From: CAG-841 sp963614875
GTDB lineage: Bacteria > Bacillota > Clostridia > Oscillospirales > CAG-272
DNA length: 21,967 nt
Assembly: GCA_963614875.1 (NCBI GenBank)
Contig: CAVEFC010000025.1
Span: forward strand, 1 to 21,967
Direction of reading: 5' to 3'
Position 1 is the first letter of the stretch, and each line of letters starts with the position of its first letter. Below the pieces are notes generated by a model that saw only the letters and a list, made by a program, of their open reading frames with translations, did no database searches and was not told the origin of the DNA. Shown piece after piece: positions 6,586 to 16,600 of the stretch. A program made the translations under genes and the position numbers.

Positions 6586-6783
6586 ATGTCGAACAACAGA
6601 GAAAAAGACAAAAAAGATAAAATATCAAGGCATTGGTGCGGAAATCTCGGCGCTTCCGTGATACTTACGGAATCGGACGCGGGCAAAAGCAGATGCCTTT
6701 CGGCACATCTTTGCGGCGGAGAATCGGCTCATTGCGGAAAGCATTCGCCGGTCGGCTCCGGCACGGGACAGATCACAATGTGA
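6586..6783 (+). CDS. Small cysteine-containing protein, hypothetical
   Basis: A 65-residue reading frame starting MSNNREKDKKDKISRHWCGN. The first third is very Lys/Asp-rich; the rest is Gly/Ser/His-rich with four cysteines at about residues 18, 37, 43 and 50, including CLSAHLCGGESAHCG. The Cys/His pattern could bind metal but matches no family I know. Support for coding: GGAG 6 bases before the ATG, codon choice like the neighbours (GGA, ATA, AAA, TCG), and a position 50 bases after the ttcA-like gene with no terminator between. The rest of the 306-base gap before pgi (6536-6585 and 6784-6841) holds only a short hairpin and the pgi ribosome binding site. Confidence 0.5.
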   Translation: MSNNREKDKKDKISRHWCGNLGASVILTESDAGKSRCLSAHLCGGESAHCGKHSPVGSGTGQITM

Positions 6784-6787
6784 CCTT

Positions 6788-6802
6788 GCGGGCTTTGCCC
6801 GC
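6788..6802 (+). terminator. Short GC hairpin before pgi, weak terminator or spacer
   Basis: Perfect 6-base stem GCGGGC (6788-6793) / GCCCGC (6797-6802) with a TTT loop, four bases after the small gene's stop codon. It is followed by TTACATAAAA, not a T-tract, so termination would be weak and pgi may be read through from upstream. Confidence 0.4.
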
Positions 6803-6841
6803 TTACATAAAATCAAAAATAAAAATGAGAGGTACATAAAA

Positions 6842-8182
6842 ATGGCATTCAATTTTACAGACAAGTATCTGCGCGAGTTCGTAACGGATTTTTCCGTTGC
6901 GGCTATGGCAGACGAAACGAAAAGCGCGTTTGATACCGTTTTCGGCGGAAAGGGCGCAGGCTCCGATTTTCTCGGCTGGAGAGATCTTCCTTACAATTAC
7001 GATCGCGAAGAAGTGTCGCGCATAAAGAAAGCAGCCGAAAAAATAATAAAAACCTGCGATGTTTTTGTCGTTATCGGAATAGGCGGCTCTTATCTGGGCG
7101 CGCGCGCGGCAATCGAATTCGTTGAGGGCGCAAGCTACAACAACAGGAAAAAATCCACGCCCGACATTTATTTTGTCGGCAACGATATCAGCTCGTCCCA
7201 TCTTCGCGACGTGCTTGAAATCTGCAAGGACAAGGACGTTTGCATAAACGTCATTTCAAAATCCGGCACGACGACAGAGCCTGCGATAGCCTTCAGAATT
7301 TTCCGCGATATGCTTTTGAAAAAATACGGAAAGGCAGCGTCCGAAAGAATATTCGTAACCACGGACAAAGCCCGCGGAGCGCTTCGTCCGCAGGCGGAAG
7401 AGCTCGGCTACGAAAGCTTTGTCGTTCCCGATGATATCGGCGGAAGATATTCGGTTCTCAGCGCTGTTGGTCTGCTTCCCATTGCCGTCGCCGGAATAGA
7501 CATCGACGAAATGCTCGCCGGCGCAAAGGACGCCGCCGACAAATATTCAAAGGGAGATATCTTCTCAAATGACTGTATGAAATATGCCGCTCTCCGCAAT
7601 TATTTCCTCCGTCACGGAAAATCGGTCGAAATACTCGCGGTAAACGATCCCGCCCTTTCTATGACATGCGAATGGTGGAAGCAGCTTTTCGGTGAAAGCG
7701 AAGGCAAGGACGGCAAGGGACTTTATCCCGCGTCGGCTGTTTATTCAACGGATCTTCATTCCATCGGTCAGTTCATTCAGGAAGGCACGAGAGTGATGTT
7801 TGAAACCGTCATAAACGTAAACGCGGAGGACAATTTCGTCATAGAATCCGACGTGGACAATGCGGACGGTCTTAACTTCCTTGCCGGAAAGACGATAAAC
7901 TTCGTAAATCAGCAGGCGTTTCTCGGAACGGTAATGGCTCACACTGACGGCGGAGTTCCCAATATCGCGATCGAGCTTACCTCACGCACCGCAAGAGATT
8001 TCGGATATCTTGTGTATTTCTTCGAGCTTTCGTGCGCGATTTCGGGTTATATGCTCGGAATAAATCCGTTCAATCAGCCGGGAGTCGAAGCGTACAAAAA
8101 GAATATGTTTGCGCTTCTTGGCAAGCCCGGATATGAAGAAAACGCCGAAAAACTCAAAAAACGTCTTGAAAAAATACAATAA
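6842..8182 (+). CDS. pgi: Glucose-6-phosphate isomerase
   Basis: Interconverts glucose 6-phosphate and fructose 6-phosphate in glycolysis and gluconeogenesis. At 446 residues it is the short bacterial form typical of Firmicutes. Motifs: the sugar-phosphate-binding start VIGIGGSYLGARA near 78-90, ISKSGTTTEPA (138-148), the signature PDDIGGRYSVLSAVG (196-210), catalytic Glu314 in FIQEGTR, His367 in MAHTDGGVPN, and the C-terminal signature GINPFNQPGVEAYKKNM with the active-site lysine near 419-420. AGAGGT lies about 9 bases before the ATG. An intrinsic terminator follows directly and overlaps the promoter of comEC. Confidence 0.97.
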   Translation: MAFNFTDKYLREFVTDFSVAAMADETKSAFDTVFGGKGAGSDFLGWRDLPYNYDREEVSRIKKAAEKIIKTCDVFVVIGIGGSYLGARAAIEFVEGASYNNRKKSTPDIYFVGNDISSSHLRDVLEICKDKDVCINVISKSGTTTEPAIAFRIFRDMLLKKYGKAASERIFVTTDKARGALRPQAEELGYESFVVPDDIGGRYSVLSAVGLLPIAVAGIDIDEMLAGAKDAADKYSKGDIFSNDCMKYAALRNYFLRHGKSVEILAVNDPALSMTCEWWKQLFGESEGKDGKGLYPASAVYSTDLHSIGQFIQEGTRVMFETVINVNAEDNFVIESDVDNADGLNFLAGKTINFVNQQAFLGTVMAHTDGGVPNIAIELTSRTARDFGYLVYFFELSCAISGYMLGINPFNQPGVEAYKKNMFALLGKPGYEENAEKLKKRLEKIQ

Positions 8183-8194
8183 ATAACATATAAT
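8166..8194 (+). promoter_or_regulatory. Promoter of comEC inside the end of pgi
   Basis: TTGAAA (8166-8171) and a perfect TATAAT (8189-8194), 17 bases apart. The -35 box is inside the last codons of pgi. The start point near 8201 lies within the left arm of the pgi terminator, so RNA from this promoter should lack part of that arm and escape the terminator. Confidence 0.7.
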
Positions 8195-8195
8195 G

Positions 8196-8230
8196 AAAGC
8201 GGACGGAAAACCTGTTCGCTTTTATTTTTT
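8196..8230 (+). terminator. Intrinsic terminator of pgi
   Basis: AAAGCGGACGG (8196-8206) pairs with 8212-8222 over 11 positions, two of them G-U, around a 5-base loop. TTTTATTTTTTT follows. It stands 14 bases after the pgi stop and before the chosen comEC start. Confidence 0.85.
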
Positions 8231-8249
8231 TGCAAAGGATGTGACGTCA

Positions 8250-10517
8250 GTGAACGTATACGGCAAAAAAGGTGCTCTTGTGTTTGCGCTTTATTCGGTG
8301 CTCTGCGCCGTCACGCTTCTTTTTCCGATAGGGAAAACGGCTGCCGGAATATTCTTTGCGGTGGTCACGGTCGGACTTGCTTTATATCTGATTCTGTCAA
8401 AAAAGAAGGTTATTGCGATAGTAACCTGCGCGCTTTGTCTTGTGTCGTCCTCGCTCGGCTTTGTTTCCGGAGCCGCATATGCGGACAAAATATCGGCAAT
8501 GCGGAAATTTGCGGACGAAAACGAGCATACAATCTGCGCGGAGGTAACATATTCCGTTTACGAAAAGCAGTTCGGCTCGCTTTACTATGCAAAGCTTTCG
8601 TCGATAGACGGAGAGGACGCCTCGCTTTCGGCCGAGGTTGCGTTTTCGTATCTTCCGGATATCGCGCTTCACGATAAAATAAAAGCGACGGTACTGCTTT
8701 CAGAGCCTGACGACGATGAAGCTTCGCTTCTGAAATCGAAGGGAATTTTTCTGTGCGCGGAGGTAAAAAGCTTTTCGATTACGGAAAGCGGCGGCGACGG
8801 AACCCTGCCTGAAAGAATAAACGCATATCTTGACGGGATACTTGAAAGAAGCATAGGCGGCGACGAAGCCGATTTTGCTTCGGCGATATTCCTCGGGAAC
8901 AAGGGCGACGTATCTCAGAAAATAAAGCTTGCGTTCAGGCGGTGCGGAGCTTCGCATCTGCTGGCGCTGAGCGGACTTCATCTTTCGGTGCTTGCCGCCG
9001 GACTTGAAGTTGCGCTCCGCGCAATAAGAGTAAAAAAGAAAATAAGAATAGGCATCTCGGTTTTCGCAACCGTGCTTTTTGCGCTTGTGACGGGACTTTC
9101 CGCGTCGGTTCTGCGAGCCGCGATAATGCTGATAATATATTTTGTTTCACAGCTTATAGGGGAAGAACGCGATTCGCTTACGTCGCTTTTCGTTGCGCTT
9201 GCGCTGATAATTGCCGTAAGACGATATTCCGTCTGGGACGCGGGACTGTGGATGTCGTTTTTCGCGACGCTCGGACTTGTTCTGTTTTCGGACAGACTTC
9301 TTCCGAAATTTTCGGCATCGACGCGCGAAAATTACTCGGCGGCGAGAAAATTTTTCATCGGCGCGCTGAAATACGTCCTCGGACTTCTTGCGGCGAGCCT
9401 TGTGGCAACGCTTTTCACATTGCCCGTGACATATATCGCTTTCGGCGGAATATCGCTCGTTTCTCCGATCGCAAATCTGTGGCTTGTGCCGCTCGCGCAG
9501 GTGCTTTTGTATCTTCTGCCGTTTGTCTGTTTTCTGTCGAAGGTGCCGTTTCTCAGCGACGTTCTCATATCGGCGGCGCGCGGACTTATAAAGCTGATAT
9601 GTATGTCGGCAGAGCTGTTTTCTTCGCCGTCGGGCGTTTATATTTCGATAAAATATCCGTTTGCGCCGTATCTGATAGGCGGACTTGTGATAATGCTTGC
9701 GGTTATTGTGTTTGTCCCGAAGATAAAACCGAGAGCCGTCGTCGCGGGAGCGGTTTCGCTTTGCGTGGCGTTTGCGGGCTGTCTCGGAATATGGTACGGA
9801 CATATCGGCGATGACATTTACGCCGTGTGCGTAAACGAAAAATCAAGCGACGCGGTAAGCATTGTTTATCGCGGAAGAAGCTTTGTTTTCGATGTTTCGA
9901 CGGGAGGCTTTGCCGCTTCTTGTTCCGCGGCAAATGAAACCTCGGGCTATGCGGCAAGCGAAATAGACGTTTACGCGCTTACCCATCTGCACAGATATCA
10001 TTCGGCGACGTTTGACAAGCTTTGCGGCTATTACAGAATAAACAGGCTGCTTTTGCCGACCGCGGAAAGCGAAGCCGATTCGAAATACATTTCGGAGCTT
10101 CTTGCGATTGCCGAAGAAAACGGCGTAAAGACGGAATTTTATAACCGTCGCGCCGAATCCGCCGTGGAATGCGGAGATATGAAAATAATTCTTCCGGAAT
10201 ATATCACGCTCCGGCGCTCCACGCACCCCGTTGTCAGCTTTTCCGTTTATCTCGGCGAGGATGAGGTAATGCTTTATTCCGGAGCGGCGCTCGGAGAGGC
10301 TGTCGATGGCGATGTTTATCACAACGCTTCTCTTGTGATTTTCGGCGCTCACGGTCCTGTGATAAAGCAAAAGCTGAGTACCGACGCCTGCCGCTCGGCG
10401 CAAAGCATAGTGTTTTCAAACGAAAAGGTTTATTCGTTTTCTGAAAAAACGGACGCGCCGATAATAATATCAGGTCGCGGAGGAAAAGTAAGCGTCAAAA
10501 TCAAATGCGAAAAATAA
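8250..10517 (+). CDS. comEC: ComEC/Rec2-type DNA uptake channel protein
   Basis: Membrane channel that carries single-stranded DNA into the cell during transformation. GTG 8250 (AAGGA at 8235-8239) gives 755 residues starting MNVYGKKGALVFAL. An in-frame ATG at 8193 overlaps the -10 box and would translate the pgi terminator, so it is rejected. N-terminal membrane segments and a DUF4131-type extracellular part occupy about residues 1-190. The Competence domain starts with HLLALSGLHLSVLAAG near 236 and continues with several membrane helices to about 520. The C-terminal metallo-beta-lactamase-like domain is degenerate: the usual HxHxDH reads HLHRYH (579-584), and the DVGQGD-type motif is absent near 526. 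No other competence gene is nearby, so uptake ability cannot be inferred. Confidence 0.88.
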   Translation: MNVYGKKGALVFALYSVLCAVTLLFPIGKTAAGIFFAVVTVGLALYLILSKKKVIAIVTCALCLVSSSLGFVSGAAYADKISAMRKFADENEHTICAEVTYSVYEKQFGSLYYAKLSSIDGEDASLSAEVAFSYLPDIALHDKIKATVLLSEPDDDEASLLKSKGIFLCAEVKSFSITESGGDGTLPERINAYLDGILERSIGGDEADFASAIFLGNKGDVSQKIKLAFRRCGASHLLALSGLHLSVLAAGLEVALRAIRVKKKIRIGISVFATVLFALVTGLSASVLRAAIMLIIYFVSQLIGEERDSLTSLFVALALIIAVRRYSVWDAGLWMSFFATLGLVLFSDRLLPKFSASTRENYSAARKFFIGALKYVLGLLAASLVATLFTLPVTYIAFGGISLVSPIANLWLVPLAQVLLYLLPFVCFLSKVPFLSDVLISAARGLIKLICMSAELFSSPSGVYISIKYPFAPYLIGGLVIMLAVIVFVPKIKPRAVVAGAVSLCVAFAGCLGIWYGHIGDDIYAVCVNEKSSDAVSIVYRGRSFVFDVSTGGFAASCSAANETSGYAASEIDVYALTHLHRYHSATFDKLCGYYRINRLLLPTAESEADSKYISELLAIAEENGVKTEFYNRRAESAVECGDMKIILPEYITLRRSTHPVVSFSVYLGEDEVMLYSGAALGEAVDGDVYHNASLVIFGAHGPVIKQKLSTDACRSAQSIVFSNEKVYSFSEKTDAPIIISGRGGKVSVKIKCEK

Positions 10518-10539
10518 TTCGGGCTTCCTGCGGACATAT

Positions 10540-10559
10540 GCTCTGCGGGGAGCTTTTTT
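10540..10559 (+). terminator. Weak intrinsic terminator after comEC
   Basis: GCTC (10540-10543) and GAGC (10550-10553) form a minimal stem before six Ts (10554-10559). A longer alternative pairs GGCTTCC upstream with GGGAGCT. The stem is short, so read-through into the next gene is likely. Confidence 0.4.
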
Positions 10560-10577
10560 GCTTTGCCGCCGCGCATA

Positions 10578-10607
10578 TTCAAAGCCTTTGCAGGTAAATA
10601 ATATAAG
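10578..10607 (+). promoter_or_regulatory. Possible promoter of the giant glycan synthase gene
   Basis: TTCAAA (10578-10583) and TATAAG (10602-10607) with an 18-base spacer, 28 bases before the ATG. Both boxes are imperfect. The A/T-rich stretch that follows ends in a strong GGAGG ribosome binding site at 10625-10629. Confidence 0.3.
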
Positions 10608-10634
10608 TAAAATTATTTTTTTGCGGAGGATATT

Positions 10635-13600
10635 ATGAGTGCTTTTTCGCCGATATCATACGGCAAAGGAAAAACAAAAGCGGCAAGCGCGGCGGCTTTT
10701 GCGAAAAGAAAGAGAAGGGCGATATCGGCTCTTGCCGGATACGAAAGGGCGGACGGCGCTCTGACGGCGGCAAAAGCCGCTCTGAAAAGCGTTTCTCGTA
10801 TGAAAAAGCTGCCGCAAAGCGAGGACGGAGAGCTTTGTATTTACGGCTTTGCGACGGCTTACATCGCGGCGGAGGGCGGCAGAATAAGCGAAGAAACGCT
10901 TTCCGGCGCGCTTGCTTTGGCAAACGCGGAATTTTCTTCCGAGGAGCTTGACCGTCTGCCCGATATGCTGAGGATTGCCGCGGCGGAAAGACTTTGCGAC
11001 GTACTGACGTTTTCGGGCGATGCGGAAGCGGAAGCAGCCGAGCTTTGCGGCAGCGACGCAAAAATATCGCGGATAGATTTTTCGCGTTTGTTTTTTGAAT
11101 TCTGCGAATGCAGCCGCGTTCTTTCAAGGGACGAAACCTACAGGCACAGCTCGTGCGAATCAAAGCGCGAATATATAAAAGCCGTAAAGAAAATATCAGA
11201 GCTTGACGGCATAAGCGAAGGTGAAGCGGCAAGAAAAAGCCTTGCTCTTGCCGCAAAAGCCGGCAAGGATCTGAGCCTTGTGCTTTTCGGGCAGGAAAAA
11301 AGCGCCGCAGCAGGCTATTTTGCGTCGATAGCATTGATCACGGCGGTTTTGGCTGGAATATATCTGTATCTTTGCGGAAAAGCGCCTGCGATTGTACTGT
11401 GCGTGTTTCTTCTTGCGCCGCTGAGGGAGCTTTCGAAACGGTTTGCGGCTTCGCTCTGCCGCGGTCGCGGCGGATCGCGGCTTCTTTTTCTGACCTCGGG
11501 GAAAGAGCTTGAAAACGCGCACTGCATCGTTGCGGTGGCGACGCTCCTTTACGGAGAAAAGCGCGATCGCGAGGTGTTCGACAGGCTTGAAGATTTTTAC
11601 CTGCGGAACAGAAACGAAAACTACGTTTTTTCCGTTCTCGGAGATCTCGGCGAGGCGGATTTTCCCTGTGACGACGGGGACGACGGAAAAATAGCCTATG
11701 CGAAATCGAGAATATCGGCGCTGAACGAAAAATACGGCGGCGGCTTTGCGCTTTTCGTAAGGAGAAGAACGTTTGTCGGCTGTCAGAAAAAATATATGGC
11801 GTGGGAGCGCAAGCGCGGAGGAATAATCGAGCTTTGCCGTTTTGTCTGCGGAGACGATATCGGATGGAGATATTTTGAGGGCGACAGAAGCAGAATATCG
11901 GAATGTACGCATCTGCTCACGCTTGACCGCGATACCGAGCTTTTCTACGGCTCGGTAAGAAAGCTTCTCGGAATAATGCTTCATCCCGCAAACAAGCCCG
12001 TTTTCGACGAAAAATCAGGAAGAGTGACTTCGGGCTACGGCGTGCTTCAGCCGTCGGTCACGCCGTCGCTTTCCTCCGCTTCGGCGACGTTTTTCGCTGA
12101 GCTTACCGGCGGAAAAGGCGGTCTTGACGTTTACACGGGAACGGAAAAGGAGCTTTATCAGAGCCTGACCGGCACGGGATATTTCTGCGGAAAGGGAATG
12201 ACTGACATAAAAATGTTTCTTCTTGCCTGCGGAGCTTCGATAGCGGACGAACGGGTGCTGAGCCACGACGTTATCGAGGGGAGTCTGCTCAGGTGCGGAT
12301 CGGCTTCGGGCGTCGTGCTTACCGACGGAACGCCGAAAAACGCGCTGTCGTATTACACGCGCCTGCACAGATGGATAAGGGGAGATCTTCAACTGTTGCC
12401 TTATCTTTGCAAAAGCATCCGCCTCGGGAGCGGAGAAAAGCGCGCAAACCCCGTAAGCAAAGCCGGAAAGTATCGCATAGCCGACAGCGCGATAAGACAT
12501 TTTGCTCCGCTTTCCGCAATTACGGCGGTGACGCTTTCGCTGTTTTTCGGCGCGCGGACGGCGTATATCACGGCGGTGTTTGCGTTTGCGTATCTTTTTT
12601 ATCCGCTTGCGGAAAGCATTTTTGCCCCTGCTGTAACGGGCGGATTATTCCGCGCCGGAAGTCTTTACGGATATACAAAAACCGTGCTTATGTCGCTTGC
12701 GAGGTGCGTTTTCGGCGTGATGTCCGCGGCGCACGAGGCTTATGTTTTTGCCGACGCCGCAATAAGAACCGTTTATCGTTTTTCGGTTTCGGGAGAGCAT
12801 TTTCTCGATTGGAAGACAGCCGCCGACGGCGACGAGGAAGAAGCCGACATACTTTCCCATTATAGAAAAACGGTGGTATCCGTTTTTTTCGGGCTTTTGT
12901 CGGTGTGTGTTTTTCCGGACGGAATAAAAGCGCTCGGCGCACTCTGGGCGCTTTATCCTGCGACGGCGTATTTTTTATCGCTCGGGGACGCGGGGAAAAA
13001 GCGTGTGCCGAAGGGAATACGTCAGAAGCTGAAAAGGCTCTGCGCAAAGGAATGGCGGTATTTTGCCGACAATGTAAACGCAAAGACAAACTGGCTTCCG
13101 CCGGACAATTATCAGAGTTCGCCGATCGAACGGACGGCAATGAGAACCTCGCCGACGAATATCGGAATGTTTCTCGTATCGGCGCTTGCCGCAAGGGATT
13201 TCGGCTATATAAGCAGCGAAAAGCTTGCTGAATATATGAAAAACACCGCCGATTCGATAGACAAGCTGCTCAAATGGCACGGAAATCTTTATAACTGGTA
13301 CGATATTCAGAGCCTTGAAGTTATAGGCGAGCCCTTTGTTTCTTCCGTTGACAGCGGGAATTTTCTTGTTTGTCTTACGGCGGTATGCGAGGGACTCAAG
13401 GAATATGCGTCGGAAGAGCCGTCGCTTCTCGATTCGGTGAAAAGATTTGAAAAAACGGCGGCGGAAACCGATCTTTCCGCGCTTTACGACAGTGCCGGAA
13501 AGCTGTTTTATATAGGCTATAACGCGGGAAGCGCAAAATATTCCGACAGCAGATACGACGTTTTTATGAGCGAGGCGCGGCTTACAGGCTATTATGCCGT

Positions 13601-16600
13601 TGCAACGGGGCAGGTTCCTCCGGAGCATTATTTTGCGCCGGCGAGAAGAATCGGGGCGCGGAGCGGACGCAGAGGCCCGCTTTCGTGGAGCGGAACCGCG
13701 TTTGAATATTTTATGCCCGCGCTTTTTCTGCCGTCGGAAAAGGGCTCCGCGCAGAGAGCCGGACTTGATTTTGCATACGCCGTGCAAAAAAGCTCGGCTG
13801 CGAGCCGTTTTGCAGACGGAAAATATTTTTCGCTGTGGGGAATATCGGAATCGCAGTATTTCGGCTTTGACGGAAGAATGAACTATCAGTACAGGGCGTT
13901 CGGCGCGGAGGGACTTTCCCTTGATCCCGAATTTGAAAAAAACGATACGTTTTCTCCTTATTCCGCATTTCTTATGATAAGGGAAAATCCTGCCGCGGCG
14001 ATGGGCGTTCTCGGCACGTTCGATATGCTCGGCGCAAGCGGCAGATACGGCTTTTGCGAAGCGGTTGATTTCTGCCGCGGTCGCGTCGGCGACGGCTTTG
14101 CCGTGATAAAAAGCTATATGGCGCATCACAAGGGAATGAGCATTGCAGCGGCGGCAAACGCCTGCTTTGCCGACGTTTTTGTCCGCAGGTTTATGCGCTG
14201 TCCCGAAATGAGAGCGGGGCAGATACTGCTTTCCGAAAAAATACCCGAAGGCTCGCCGCTTTCAAAGCCTTCGAGGACGAAGAAAGCTCCCGTAAAGCCG
14301 GACATTCCCGACGTCTGCGCGGCGCGCGGAAAACGTGTGAGGTACAATCTGCTTTATCCGAAGGTCTGCGCGGTATCGAACGGAAAAACACGGATAATCG
14401 CGTCGAGCTCGGGGCATATATTGCTTTCGGACGGCGAGATGTGCGTATCGCACACGGACTTTGACAGATTTTCGCTTTCGGGCGGACTTTGCGTTGTCGC
14501 GGAGGTTGACGGAAGGCTTTTGTCGGCGGTTCCGCTCGGATATACGGACAGATCCGTCGATTCAAGATTTGAATTTTTTTCCGAGCCGGAGAAAATAACT
14601 TATTTTTCGTCGCATCGCGGGGCGGATTTTCAGTGCGATTTTTCCGTTACGCTTACCGTATCGCCCGAGCAGTCGGAATTTATTGTTTCGGCAAGGATAA
14701 GCGGCGGCGCGGAAAGCCGCATAATGCTTTTCTTTGAGCCTGTAATGCGCGACGAAAAAGCATATATCGCGCACAAATGCTTTTCGGGGCTTTTTCTTGA
14801 ATGCGAATACGAAGCCGAAGAAAAATCGGTGCTGATACGTCGCCGTCCGCGCGGAAGCGGCGAAAGCGTATATCTCGGAATGACGGCAAAAGCGCCGTGC
14901 GGCTTTGAATTCGATTCGGGAGATTGCGGACTTTCGTCCGGCTACGGCGAAAAAGAGATATCCGAGCTTATAAGACAGCCCTGCGAAAAACGGCAGGGCG
15001 CGCCGGTTGTCCCGTTTTTCAGAATGGTTTGCCCGAAAACCTCAAAAGCCGAGTTTTCGATAGGCTGCTCAAAGGACAGGGACGATCTTCTGTATTTTCT
15101 CGGGAAAAAGCGCGGCAGACTCACTATGAAAAGCACGGTGACGCTTATGCGTTCCGCCGCGGGCATAGGCGGCTATGCCTGCGCTATGGAGGAATATCTG
15201 CTGAGAAATCTGTACTTTCCGCAGACGGAGGATCGCGGCGCGGGCGAAGATGTGCTTTTCCGTCAGATGAAAACAAGCGCGCTTTACAGATTTTCAATTT
15301 CGGGCGATCAGCCGATGCTTGCGGTAAGATTTTTCCGGTCGGGAGGAAGGCAGAGCGAAAATCTCAAAGCGATGATCGGAATGTTCCGCTATGCGTGCAT
15401 AAGAGGAATAAGGTTTGATCTTATCGTTTTATACAGAGAAAGCGACGAATACAGACAAAGCACGCTTTCGCACATAAAAAAGCTTGTGCTCGATATGGGC
15501 TGCGGAAGCTTCTGGTTTGTGTCGGGCGGAATATACGCGCTGAACACCGAAAAGCTGACTTTGGACGAGGAATACGGCGTAACGCATATGTGTCGCGCCG
15601 TGGCGGATACGTCGGTGCCGCTTTACGTTACGCTTTTTTCAAACAAATATTTTACCTGCGTTCCGGACGGGCTTGAAAGAAAGCTTGCAAAGGCTCCCTG
15701 CCGCGACATACAGCCGTGCAAGCCTCCCGTCCTCGAGGGGAAAATAAAGAAAACGGAGTTCGGAACGTTTTATTCGGGCGGCTTTCTGTGCGATAAAAAA
15801 GCGATAAAACGACCGTTTGCACAGATAGTTTCAACACGCTCGGCGGGCTTTGTCGCAACGCAGAATTCGCTCGGATTTTCGTTTGGGACAAACAGCTCGC
15901 AGCTGAAGCTGACTTCTCACGACGGCAGAGCGATGACTGAGGACAGCGGAGAAAGGCTGATAATGCGGATATTCGACCGCAGGGAAAAAAGCTTTGAGGA
16001 ATTCGATCTGTGTGCCTGCGCCGCGTATGCGGATTATTTTTTCGGCGGAGTAAGATATATCGGCAGAGCGGGCGGGACGGAATACTGCGTTACGGTTTCG
16101 CTTGACGAAAAGCTTGCTTTGAAATATACGGACGTTTCTCTTTCTTCAAAGCAGGAAACAAGAGCCGACATTATATATTCCGTAACTCCGTGTCTTGATG
16201 CGGAAAATGGCAGCGCGAGAATATATTCTTTTTCGCAGAATACGGAAAAAGGCGCGGTCGTAATCCGCCGCATATGCGGAGAAAAAGCGGCTCCGAAGCT
16301 TGAAATCATCACGGATTCAAAGGAAAATTCCGTGTTTACGGATTCGGCGGCGCTCAGAACGGACGGAGCTGTTTTCGGCGGAATGAGCGACTGCGCCGCG
16401 GTGGGCGCCCGTCTTAAAACGGGAAAGCGCGTTTTATGCTCGTTTGCGCTTATCGCTTACAGAGGCGAGCGCGACCGCAGATTCTGCGAGGAAAGCTTTC
16501 TTTCCGGCAAAAGACGGTGCGCCTGCAAAAATATATATCCGAACGTGACGGTAAATACGGGAGATTCCGTTTTTGATTTTACCGTCAACAGATGGTTTTT

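Noticed and set aside
8193..8249. ATG at 8193 as the start of comEC
   Set aside because: The codon overlaps a perfect -10 box, the next codons encode the pgi terminator, and there is no ribosome binding site. GTG 8250 has AAGGA upstream.
12975..14129. Long minus-strand open frame (384 codons) opposite the giant glycan synthase gene
   Set aside because: It is Arg/Lys-rich with no recognisable motif and mirrors the codon bias of the opposite strand. The plus-strand protein is clearly conserved throughout this interval.
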